A stretch of DNA of 15,063 nucleotides from NCBI GenBank assembly GCA_031963225.1, contig JASSUD010000066.1, positions 1 to 15,063 of the forward strand, written 5' to 3'. Below are positions 1 to 6,314 of the stretch, piece after piece; the stretch's first letter is position 1; each line of letters starts with the position of its first letter. Position numbers and translations under genes: made by a program. A model generated the notes under the pieces. It was not told the DNA's origin, made no database searches, and was given only the letters and a program-made list of their open reading frames with translations. Origin of the DNA: JASSUD01 sp031963225 (GTDB lineage Bacteria > Pseudomonadota > Gammaproteobacteria > Burkholderiales > Burkholderiaceae).

Positions 1-51
1 ACGACCCCTTGGTTCGTAGCCAAGTACTCTATCCAACTGAGCTACAGCCGC
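1..51 (-). tRNA. tRNA-Arg (anticodon ACG), 3' part cut by the window edge
   Basis: Read on the minus strand, the sequence starts with the acceptor strand GCGGCTG, then T8, A9 and a D-arm (GCTC...GAG). The anticodon stem CTTGG/CCAAG encloses the loop CTACGAA, giving anticodon ACG at positions 17-15. That is tRNA-Arg reading CGN codons (the A34 is normally edited to inosine). The gene runs off the left edge just after the anticodon arm, so the T-arm and acceptor 3' strand are not visible. The 51 visible bases are all consistent with a functional tRNA. tRNA 3' ends are common integration sites, but that end is outside the window, so no attachment site can be judged. Confidence 0.95.
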
Positions 52-78
52 TGCGTTGTTAACTGTGGAGCAGCGCGA

Positions 79-107
79 AATATAAGCAATATTTTGTCTA
101 GAACCAA
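79..107 (-). promoter_or_regulatory. Sigma-70 type promoter of tRNA-Arg
   Basis: On the minus strand, TTGGTT (positions 107-102) and TATATT (84-79) are separated by exactly 17 bases. They are followed by a GC-rich discriminator (CGCGC), as is usual at stable-RNA promoters. The predicted start lies about 20 bases before the first base of the mature tRNA. Confidence 0.6.
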
Positions 108-167
108 GCTCATTATAAGAAAAAATGTAAATTTTTTTATTTTTTATAGAAAAATGCCTATTTTACT

Positions 168-1694
168 CTAGCGACAGACTATTGTATCCCCCGCACCTTT
201 TGGTAATTTAATCAAATAAAACAAGGATGACAGGGTAATTAGACTGATTATGATGAAAGCCTGCTCAAAATTCTGCATTGCGATTGTATGATGCCCCTGT
301 AAAAAACTGGGTACTTCCAAAATAAAAGCACCCACTGTCACACCGAACCCAAGCGATAGTTTTTTAGCAACGGATTCGAGACTGGTCGCTGCGCTAGCTT
401 GTCCTGATTCGATTTCTGCATAGGAAATCGAATTTAGGCTGGCATGTTGCAGCGAGCGGCAACAGCCACTTATTAGCAGAATCGCCATCATTACCGCATA
501 CGAAGTGTGTTCGTTAAATCCTGCAATAGCAGCTATCGAGACCGCTATCAGAATGGCATTGATCGTTAATACCATGCGAAAGCCAAAGCGCTTCAAGATT
601 CTGGGTACGAGGGTATTCATAAACAACGCACCTATCGCGGCGGTACACATTACTATACCTGAGTGGAATGGATCCATCCCGCAGCCTAGTTGTAATAGCA
701 ACGGCAATAAGAAAGGAAGCGCACCGAGGCCTGTGCGAAGCAACACTGCACTCAATACCCCAATGCGAAAAGTGTGCACACGTAAAAGGGAGAGGTTAAG
801 CAAGGGATGGGCGGCACGTTTTGCATACATGCAATAAATTCCCGTTAATAAAGCGCCGAAGCTGAGCACGGCAAAGGATAATTGCGACGACACAAAGTGC
901 TGGCCAGCCGTCGTGAGCCCAAACATCAAGAAACTCAAACCTGGCGCAAGCAGTGTAAAGCCTACGAAATCGAAAGAAATAGCCTGTGTGGGCTTATCTA
1001 TATCTTTGATGCAGCGTGTTGCGAAAGCGATAGCCAACAGGCTGAGGGGAACATTAATAAAAAAAATAAAGCGCCAATTCAGGTAAGTGGTAATAAGTCC
1101 ACCGAGCGGCGGGCCGATGATAGGCCCAATTAGCGCAGGAATAATTAGATAACTCCAGGCGCGTATGAGTTCCGTCTTTGGTACGCTGCGAAAAATAATT
1201 AAGCGGCTAATGGGTATCATCATTGCGCCGCCAATTCCTTGCAAAAAACGCGCGACGACGAGATAGACAAGAGAACTCGATACACCACAAAGTATGGAGC
1301 CAACCATAAAAATAAGGATAGCTGTACAAAATACATATTTGGCGCCAAATCTATCTGCTATCCAGCCAGAAATGGGAATAAACACACCCAAGCTAACAAA
1401 ATAAGCTGTTAACGCCAATTTTAGTGCAAGGGGGTTTTCTCCGAAATCCAACGCAATTATGGGAAGTGAAGTTACGATAATGGTTTCATCTATCGATTCC
1501 ATAAAGAGCGCGCAGCCGACAATCAACGATATAAAAAAAGAAGGGGAGATAGTAAAAAAGGCCTGATTGCATTTCCCTTTTCCTCTCCAACCTTTTGCTT
1601 GCCTCAGACACATTTTTGCACGGTTTTGCGCTTTTTCTTTGGGCTGCCAGGATTTGCTCATCCTTGCTGTGATCTGTGAGAGCATAATTGTCAT
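168..1694 (-). CDS. MFS drug exporter, DHA2 (EmrB/QacA-like) family
   Basis: Integral inner-membrane transporter, predicted to export drugs or other small molecules by proton antiport. The 508 residues show the family hallmarks in order: ESIDETIIVTSLP in the first membrane segment (about residues 66-78), the loop 2-3 motif A GWIADRFGAKYVF (110-122), the antiporter motif C GPIIGPPLGG (190-199), and NWRFIFFINVP (206-216). Many further hydrophobic segments follow. About 45 mostly polar, basic residues precede the first membrane segment, which is longer than usual; no clear Shine-Dalgarno sequence fixes the start, and Met12 or Met28 are alternatives. It is downstream of the phosphopantetheinyl transferase on the same strand but 354 bases away. 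The substrate cannot be deduced. Export of a PPTase-dependent metabolite is only a guess. Confidence 0.88.
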   Translation of the reverse strand: MTIMLSQITARMSKSWQPKEKAQNRAKMCLRQAKGWRGKGKCNQAFFTISPSFFISLIVGCALFMESIDETIIVTSLPIIALDFGENPLALKLALTAYFVSLGVFIPISGWIADRFGAKYVFCTAILIFMVGSILCGVSSSLVYLVVARFLQGIGGAMMIPISRLIIFRSVPKTELIRAWSYLIIPALIGPIIGPPLGGLITTYLNWRFIFFINVPLSLLAIAFATRCIKDIDKPTQAISFDFVGFTLLAPGLSFLMFGLTTAGQHFVSSQLSFAVLSFGALLTGIYCMYAKRAAHPLLNLSLLRVHTFRIGVLSAVLLRTGLGALPFLLPLLLQLGCGMDPFHSGIVMCTAAIGALFMNTLVPRILKRFGFRMVLTINAILIAVSIAAIAGFNEHTSYAVMMAILLISGCCRSLQHASLNSISYAEIESGQASAATSLESVAKKLSLGFGVTVGAFILEVPSFLQGHHTIAMQNFEQAFIIISLITLSSLFYLIKLPKGAGDTIVCR

Positions 1695-1701
1695 TATTCA
1701 T

Positions 1702-2048
1702 TTTATTTTTTAACCATCCGCAGCAAAAAAGCCGCGCCGATGAACGATCAGCAAACGTCTCATGGCACTTAACTCAAAGTGAAGTGTTCGAGAGAAAACA
1801 GGGTTCAGGCGAACACTAGAGGCAAAAAGAAGGAGGGGGAATCAGGTTATTTATTGAGATTTTCGGAAAAATAAGATTGGTTCAGGATCAACCGCGGAGG
1901 GTTTCTATGCTTTTCGTGTGCTTTGCACAATAGTGAGGCAGTCATGCCAAACTTTTCTAGATAGACTGACAAAATTCGAGTCTTGTCAACATTCAAGATG
2001 GTTGAGGCATTTCAAGCGGGTATCGTACAATCTCTACCGATACCTGTT
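1702..2048. other. Intergenic spacer with two hairpins, no gene seen
   Basis: No convincing coding frame was found in either direction. Two inverted repeats stand out: an 8-bp pair AGTGTTCG/CGAACACT at 1783-1790 and 1810-1817, and the pair at 2019-2044 listed separately. A promoter for the MFS gene would have to lie in its left part (about 1700-1780), but I see no convincing -35/-10 pair there. Confidence 0.5.
2019..2044. terminator. Candidate hairpin terminator downstream of the PPTase gene
   Basis: GGTATCG (2019-2025) pairs with CGATACC (2038-2044) around a 12-base loop, starting five bases past the PPTase stop codon. The T-run (TGTTTT) is on the plus-strand side. On the minus strand, where the gene ends, no T-tract follows, so termination of the PPTase transcript by an intrinsic mechanism is weakly supported. 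Confidence 0.3.
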
Positions 2049-2780
2049 TTAAATGATATAAATCGATGTAAAAATGGTGTCTGATTGCATTTTAAAACGA
2101 CCTTGAAAAACCATATTTTTGATTAAAAGGTCGTTAAGATCTCGAGTGAGTCTCATTAAAAATGTATGGGTTTTCATTTCTATTTCGCATATTTCAGCTA
2201 CATAGAATTCAAAATAGAACCCAACATGAGGATAGAGCGCTTTAAATAAACTTTCCTTTGCGGAAAAAGCAAGCGTTAGCGATTGCTCAAATGACAGGGG
2301 GAGCTTGCTTAAAGTCTCTGCCTCATGGGTTTGAATAATCTGATCTTTAATATTATTTGCTGTTGCGACTGATATCTGGTCTGCTAGGTCAATACCCAGG
2401 CTTTTATAGTCCGTGTTTCTAGCTATCGCACAAATCGCTTGTGTTGTGGTGTGTGTAATCGAGCCCACAAGACTGGCAGGCCAGACCGGATTACGATGTT
2501 GACCAATTCCCACTGAGTTTTTTTCTACCTTCAGTCTTTTCATAGCCTGTTGCGCAGCATAACGCCCTGCAAAAAATTCTGCCTTTCTTTTAATGACTGC
2601 TCGGTTTAGAAATGGGGCATATTCAATTTCATGTTGAGTAAAGAGCAAATCCTCATAATGCGTATTATCAAATTCACATTGATAACAGCTCACATTTGTT
2701 GAATGTAGAGCATCAAATATTCCTTCATTGATAATGAATGCAGCGTTAGCATTGCTCATTTCGTCTACTTTCTCGCTCAT
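2049..2780 (-). CDS. 4'-phosphopantetheinyl transferase, EntD/Sfp type
   Basis: Cytosolic enzyme predicted to move the 4'-phosphopantetheine arm of coenzyme A onto a conserved serine of carrier proteins (fatty acid, polyketide or nonribosomal peptide synthesis). The 243 residues are the usual size. Visible motifs are KRKAEFFAGR at 64-73, PVWPASLVGSITHT at 98-111 (CoA-binding region), LGIDLAD at 128-134 (Mg ligand Asp131) and FSAKESLFKALYP at 172-184 (the KES...K signature). One oddity: the second acidic residue of the usual D-x-E metal pair is Ala133, with Asp134 next to it. No synthase gene is in the window, so the carrier protein it serves is unknown. The start is the first in-frame ATG; the ribosome site is weak and Met8 is an alternative. 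Confidence 0.87.
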   Translation of the reverse strand: MSEKVDEMSNANAAFIINEGIFDALHSTNVSCYQCEFDNTHYEDLLFTQHEIEYAPFLNRAVIKRKAEFFAGRYAAQQAMKRLKVEKNSVGIGQHRNPVWPASLVGSITHTTTQAICAIARNTDYKSLGIDLADQISVATANNIKDQIIQTHEAETLSKLPLSFEQSLTLAFSAKESLFKALYPHVGFYFEFYVAEICEIEMKTHTFLMRLTRDLNDLLIKNMVFQGRFKMQSDTIFTSIYII

Positions 2781-2810
2781 GATTTGTCTGGCCGTAGCGC
2801 ACTAGCGTAA

Positions 2811-3727
2811 TTGTTCTGCGTGGCATTAAGAGAGATCATACGTACTTTTCAACGGAGTTATGAACAGTATTTGTGGATAAAATTGCTATTGCTTCTCCGT
2901 ACGACCCTGATCCAATATTTCAGACCATTAAAAATAGAAAAATTTGGCACAATTGCAATACCTAAATTCAGGAAGACTCACAGTTGCGTAGCGGAGAAAG
3001 CCGCCGCTATAACGATACAACTGGGAAATTTGCGCCTGGCTTCGTACATGTGCGTTGCTGCTATTTGTTTATCTATTGGCCTGGAAATAGTCAAGACACA
3101 AAACATGACAAGCCAGATAGTGAATCGTCCAGGGCAATGAACCGGGTCTTGAATGCTGTACTGAGCCGGCGCACATTTGCTAATCTGCCCGGGTCCTATA
3201 CCCGCGTGATCCCACCACAAGAGCAGCTCAACAGCCTGGGGAATTTCTGGCAGTCGATGGACAATAAACCAAAATTATGCTTGAGCTATTCAGTGACGGT
3301 GCCGGTACAGTTGAAGGGTGGTGAACAGATCAATCCGCCTAAAGATCGGATTGTTGTGCTGGATAACCAGGATGCAGGTGATGCGTTGGAGCTTGTATCG
3401 GTAGCTTTGTGGCAGCGTTTGTGTAATGCACTCTGCGAAAAAGATGCTGCCAATAGAGCGACAATCTTGTAAGAGTTAAGCCGCGTGGTGCTACGTTGTA
3501 TGCCTGTTCTGCCGGATAGCGGCGATCCCTATTTGCGCATGATTCTCTTAGGGCCTACGACAGCAACACGCAAAACGGCGCTTACGAAAGAACTCGCAGG
3601 AATGGAAGTAGTGTCTGGTCTAGAGGCGGTGCAGGGCGATTGGCCAAAACAATCCTATCGTGTTGGGGGCAAGGCCATGTTGCTAAAAGAGGCGGATTTT
3701 GCTCAGTTAATTGGAGGACCTTCCTAA
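2811..3727 (+). pseudogene. Decayed DUF4255 (Pvc16 N-terminal type) injection-system/tail protein
   Basis: The central frame (TTG at 2984 to a stop at 3470-3472) carries a recognisable DUF4255 pattern: CCYLFIYWPG, then RAMNRVLNAVLSRRTF, then a segment containing RVIPPQEQLNSLGNFWQ and LSYSVTVPVQ. DUF4255 proteins belong to contractile injection systems and phage-like tails. The same frame reads on past the single TAA at 3470 for another 84 codons to 3727, so that stop looks like a nonsense mutation (TTG-TAA-GAG, possibly from CAA). Upstream, the frame continues as IQEDSQLRSGE but is cut by a TAA at 2963. A further N-terminal-looking stretch (ALREIIRTF) lies in another frame from about 2811. 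I infer one frameshift and two nonsense mutations. The C-terminal third was not recognised. The family call is from memory of the pattern, not an alignment. Confidence 0.6.
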
Positions 3728-3736
3728 CTGAATTGT

Positions 3737-4285
3737 TTAATTCGAATCTATTGCCGATTGCTGCGCCTGCTGTAACTGTCGATATAAAGCTCGCAGGCCT
3801 AAGGTTTGCTCTCGCCACTGCCGGCAGACGCTGGCGTTGAAGGCGACGGTGTCGGCAATCTCAGTAAGCGGAATGCCGGCGGGTTTTCGGTCAAGTTCGC
3901 TGGAAGGTCCGGCAGAAGTACCGGTGAATGCGGCGTTGTAGCTACGCACGAAGCCAGCATTAACGCCAAAATGGGCAGTATCTTCGTGGGTGACATAAAT
4001 GGGCACTTCCTTGATGATGGTGTCGCCTTTTTCCTTCACAACCTTGATGCGGTCACGATATTGGATTTCGATGCGGCTAACTACTTTATTTTGGGCAGCA
4101 GCCAATTTTGCATTTGCAGTCACTAGATTAGCTTGATATTGGGCGCTGGCAATCCGAATTTCATCGAGACGTGGGTCAAAGTAAAGTTGTGACGCCAACA
4201 TGATGCCGGCCACAGCGCCGAGTACCGACGCCACAGCGTATTTTCCTACCACGCTCCCCATTGCCGCTTTGAGCAGGTTAAACAT
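3737..4285 (-). CDS. Phage lysis protein Rz (i-spanin)
   Basis: Inner-membrane subunit of the spanin complex, which joins with the Rz1 lipoprotein to fuse inner and outer membranes at the last step of phage lysis of Gram-negative cells. The 182 residues start with one N-terminal membrane segment (about 14-34, then QLYFDPRLDEIR), followed by a charged, probably coiled-coil periplasmic part with QANLVTANAKLAAAQNKV, typical of Rz. A strong Shine-Dalgarno (AGAGGGG) precedes the ATG. The gene begins 33 bases after the endolysin stop, and Rz1 is nested inside it in another frame. Its stop is 9 bases from the end of the convergent DUF4255 pseudogene. No disruption is visible. Confidence 0.8.
   Translation of the reverse strand: MFNLLKAAMGSVVGKYAVASVLGAVAGIMLASQLYFDPRLDEIRIASAQYQANLVTANAKLAAAQNKVVSRIEIQYRDRIKVVKEKGDTIIKEVPIYVTHEDTAHFGVNAGFVRSYNAAFTGTSAGPSSELDRKPAGIPLTEIADTVAFNASVCRQWREQTLGLRALYRQLQQAQQSAIDSN
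3799..3996 (-). CDS. Phage lysis lipoprotein Rz1 (o-spanin), nested in Rz
   Basis: Outer-membrane lipoprotein partner of Rz. The 65-residue frame begins with a short basic N-terminus and a hydrophobic signal ending in the lipobox LASC, so Cys17 would be lipidated after signal peptidase II cleavage. The mature part is short and rich in Pro and Ser (for example LPTPSPSTPASAGSGESKP), as Rz1 proteins are. It lies wholly within the Rz gene in a shifted frame, the arrangement known from phage lambda. An AAGGA lies about 11 bases before the ATG. Lipobox, proline content and embedding together make this a real gene and not a shadow frame. Confidence 0.82.
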   Translation of the reverse strand: MSPTKILPILALMLASCVATTPHSPVLLPDLPANLTENPPAFRLLRLPTPSPSTPASAGSGESKP

Positions 4286-4318
4286 TGCGATCCCCTCTGT
4301 GTTAGCGCGTCACCCTAT

Positions 4319-4858
4319 TTACACTCGATTCGCTAACCACCCGAAAGTGAAAGCCTCATTCAGTGGCCGGAGCTCAGCAAGCGTAATGTAATAGGCGCCT
4401 TGTAAGCTACTGAGCGCTTTTAACAATACTTGCTCGCCTTGCGCACCACGTTTGCGCAGAAAAGAGGCCAGTGCATTAATGGTTACTGTTCCAATTACGC
4501 CATCCACGATTAAATCGGGATAGTCAGCCTGCTGAACATTTAAGGCATTGAGCACGCGTTGCAAAAATGTCGCTGCTACGCTTGTGCCTGCATTGACGCC
4601 AGTATCAAATAACTCGGCTGCAACCGCTGTCGATAGCATAGTGATGGCTTCGAGGCCGAGTGGCTCCCAATAACGGCGCTGATAGATCGTTTTGGCCAAC
4701 GATAGCGGCATCGATTGCATTGAACCTTGATAACCTTCCGCACGCGCTACCGCCTCAGTAATGCCATACAAAGTTGCCCCCCCGCGATCGTTCGGGTGGG
4801 CAGAATAGCCGCCTTCTCGACCGATCGTCTGCGCAAAAGCATCATCAAATGCCGTCAT
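4319..4858 (-). CDS. Phage endolysin, GH108 N-acetylmuramidase with PG_binding_3 domain
   Basis: Peptidoglycan hydrolase predicted to cut the MurNAc-GlcNAc bond during phage or tailocin release. The 179 residues are typical for the family. The N-terminal catalytic motif REGGYSAHPNDRGGATLYGI spans residues 14-33 with the catalytic glutamate at 15, and the second half matches the PG_binding_3 type (about 95-175). No signal peptide or membrane anchor is seen, so export would depend on a holin; two candidates are directly upstream. The ATG lies inside the end of the preceding gene (14-base overlap) with AAGGA six bases before it, indicating translational coupling. Confidence 0.9.
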   Translation of the reverse strand: MTAFDDAFAQTIGREGGYSAHPNDRGGATLYGITEAVARAEGYQGSMQSMPLSLAKTIYQRRYWEPLGLEAITMLSTAVAAELFDTGVNAGTSVAATFLQRVLNALNVQQADYPDLIVDGVIGTVTINALASFLRKRGAQGEQVLLKALSSLQGAYYITLAELRPLNEAFTFGWLANRV

Positions 4859-5111
4859 TACTCATCCTTCTTCGCATCCAGTGGAAGAAAAACCATCCGT
4901 TCAACACGGCTGCAGAGAGCGCTAGCACAAGTTCTGCAGGTTCGATTTCAGCGTTATAGCGCGCAGGGGCAACGATAGACAGGAAAGCGCCCAGTGCAAC
5001 GCCAGAAAAACCAGCTGTACCTAAAATTTTGGTGGGAATCCTTGGATTTAGCACGATCCAAGTACTAAATAAAAAGATGATGCCATAGGCAACAGAAGCA
5101 AGTATTCTCAT
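4845..5111 (-). CDS. Small membrane protein, probable second holin or lysis accessory
   Basis: The 88 residues contain three hydrophobic stretches (about 5-21, 29-49, 62-80) and end in a short, strongly charged tail (HWMRRRMSNDGI), the layout of small phage holins. It starts two bases after the stop of the preceding holin-like gene and overlaps the endolysin start by 14 bases, so its place in the lysis operon is the main evidence. I do not recognise the exact family. An antiholin or another lysis-timing protein is equally possible. Confidence 0.65.
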   Translation of the reverse strand: MRILASVAYGIIFLFSTWIVLNPRIPTKILGTAGFSGVALGAFLSIVAPARYNAEIEPAELVLALSAAVLNGWFFFHWMRRRMSNDGI

Positions 5112-5113
5112 GA

Positions 5114-5479
5114 TTAGGAATCTCGAAAAAAGCGGTGCTTAAGAGCACCGATTAAATCAGCGGATTGAATTTCCTTAAATATTTGACTGATTATTGCCAG
5201 CGCAAACAGCCCAACCAGAAAATCAATACAAATCTGTGTTTTAGGGCCAGTGATAGCAAAGATTTCGATGATAGCGGGAGCAACAAAAACAGCGCTACCG
5301 ACCCCGATCAGAAAGGAAGATAACTTTTGTCGCAAGCTCAAGGTTTCACCTAAACAGTACAGCGAGCAAACTGCGCCCACGGCACTTGGCCAGAAGGGCG
5401 AGAGAAAGGTCAACCATGTTCCAGTGCCGAAGTAAGTAATCATCATGTTTAGGCGCGTGTGTTGGAGTTCGTGCCTCAC
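5114..5479 (-). CDS. Phage holin-like membrane protein
   Basis: 121 residues with hydrophobic segments at about 22-45, 53-75 and 83-100, then an amphipathic charged tail (QIFKEIQSADLIGALKHRFF). Together these resemble phage holins, which form inner-membrane lesions that release the endolysin. I chose the GTG at 5479 over the ATG at 5446 for two reasons: GGTAGG lies at good spacing before it, and the GTG overlaps the TGA of an upstream frame as GTGA, a classic coupled junction. It heads the order holin, second membrane protein, endolysin, Rz/Rz1. If the ATG is used, the protein is 110 residues and keeps all membrane segments. Confidence 0.65.
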   Translation of the reverse strand: MRHELQHTRLNMMITYFGTGTWLTFLSPFWPSAVGAVCSLYCLGETLSLRQKLSSFLIGVGSAVFVAPAIIEIFAITGPKTQICIDFLVGLFALAIISQIFKEIQSADLIGALKHRFFRDS

Positions 5480-5511
5480 CCAAACCTACCATTTTCCATA
5501 AGCTGGGGTGA

Positions 5512-5522
5512 GGCACTAACCC
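5512..5522 (+). repeat. Target-site duplication, left copy
   Basis: GGCACTAACCC directly left of the MITE, identical to 5645-5655. The exact boundary is uncertain by one or two bases because C and G bases at the element ends also match. Confidence 0.7.
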
Positions 5523-5644
5523 CATGCGCGCTAACTTAAGCCAAAGACCAGAACATATTGTCGCTAAACTGTACAAAAAGTTAAGCGAAAAAAGGGGATT
5601 TTTTCCATGAACAGGCTATCTTTTGGCTTAAGTTAGCGCGCATG
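5523..5644. mobile_element. 122-bp MITE with IS231/IS4-like inverted ends
   Basis: Perfect 23-bp terminal inverted repeats (5523-5545 and 5622-5644) begin CATGCGCGCTAACTTAAG. The interior is about 76 bp, AT-rich and non-coding. An 11-bp direct repeat flanks the element. The outer CAT and the internal AACTTAAG resemble, from memory, the ends of IS231-type elements of the IS4 group, which make 10-12 bp target duplications. A full-length relative elsewhere in the genome would be expected to supply transposase. Confidence 0.75.
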
Positions 5645-5655
5645 GGCACTAACCC
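5645..5655 (+). repeat. Target-site duplication, right copy
   Basis: GGCACTAACCC directly right of the MITE, identical to 5512-5522. Perfect identity suggests a fairly recent insertion. Confidence 0.7.
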
Positions 5656-5751
5656 CAACACTACCAGACAGATTGGGTCGAATCATTACATTACGCGGGG
5701 TAACTATAGGAGAGCTGCGACGATTTTAAATCGAAGAAAAGCCTGAGTGAT

Positions 5752-5928
5752 TTATTCTGCGCGCTTGAGCGCGTTTTTTACCGTATTCAGATGGACCTTG
5801 ATATCAATTTTCTCTTGCAAACGATCAAGCAGCTCGCGCGCATTGAGCGCTTCTAGGAACAGCGCCATTTCTTCTTCGGTACGCAGATGTTCGGAAACAT
5901 TGTAGCGGCTTGTTTTAGTTTTAGACAT
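5752..5928 (-). CDS. Short antitoxin-like protein (addiction-module antidote N-terminus)
   Basis: The 58 residues begin with a segment containing TSRYNVSEHLRTEEEMALFL. This resembles the N-terminus of HigA-type addiction-module antidote proteins, which are normally about 90-100 residues with a helix-turn-helix in the second half. Here the second half is replaced by a charged helical stretch (LLDRLQEKIDIKVHLNTVKN) without that helix-turn-helix, and no RelE/HigB-like toxin gene is adjacent. It is therefore probably a truncated or rearranged remnant. The start at 5928 is supported by AAGAGG about seven bases upstream; longer upstream frames lack this. Confidence 0.45.
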   Translation of the reverse strand: MSKTKTSRYNVSEHLRTEEEMALFLEALNARELLDRLQEKIDIKVHLNTVKNALKRAE

Positions 5929-6314
5929 GGATGGCCTCTTACAGAGTACTGATCTGCACCCAAAAAGCGGATTTCTTAGCAATTACGGAGGGTATGCTGA
6001 AGGTAAAAAGGGTAGCGCCTCAATTTGCGTTAAAACCCATCACTTTTTGAAGCTCTCTATACGCTAAACCCTTTTTAAAAAAGGCTTTCCAGCGATATTT
6101 CCGTGCATCGAAAACAGTGCATTACTTGAAAAGCGTGGGCGGGGAGGATCGCGCTTGAGATAGAAAATAAAACGATTCTCAAACTATCCGGTTTTAACCC
6201 CTGCATTTCTAAATATAGAGCTTGATATAAATTACTGTCCTATTTCTTATCGTATAGTCAGCGAAATTTGAAGTACTCAGAAGCGTATGTCGAGGTTTAT
6301 TAAAGGAATTGGGT
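5929..6314. other. Intergenic region upstream of the F-box/LRR gene
   Basis: 386 bases without a convincing gene. An 18-codon frame at 5994 preceded by GGAGG is too short and too close to its ribosome site to call. A near-palindrome of T and A runs lies near 6070-6085. No TTCG occurs in the roughly 375 bases before the LRR gene, so no hrpII-type box is present here. The promoter candidate at 6222-6250 is listed separately. Confidence 0.5.
6222..6250 (+). promoter_or_regulatory. Candidate sigma-70 promoter of the F-box/LRR gene
   Basis: TTGATA (6222-6227) and TCTTAT (6245-6250) with a 17-base spacer, in an AT-rich stretch about 65 bases before the start codon. The -10 element matches only four of six consensus positions. 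Confidence 0.35.

Larger units (their letters stand above)
5476..5686 (-). pseudogene. Short phage-operon ORF interrupted by a MITE
   Basis: If the MITE and one target-site copy are removed, the minus strand reads without a stop from ATG at 5686 into SGSVGVSASPQLMENGRFG and ends in TGA at 5478-5476, overlapping the holin GTG as GTGA. The frame is also open for 12 more codons upstream of that ATG. I read this as the 3' part or remnant of a phage gene that was translationally coupled to the holin before the insertion. No protein family is recognised, and at 25-37 codons it could be chance. Confidence 0.35.

Noticed and set aside
505..1133. Plus-strand open frames opposite the MFS gene.
   Set aside because: Antisense to a clearly recognisable transporter; no protein-like features.
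5471..5516. 11-bp perfect inverted repeat (GTGCCTCACCC/GGGTGAGGCAC) considered as a terminator.
   Set aside because: It lies in the restored frame just before the holin start and has no T-tract; it may affect holin translation but is not supported as a terminator.
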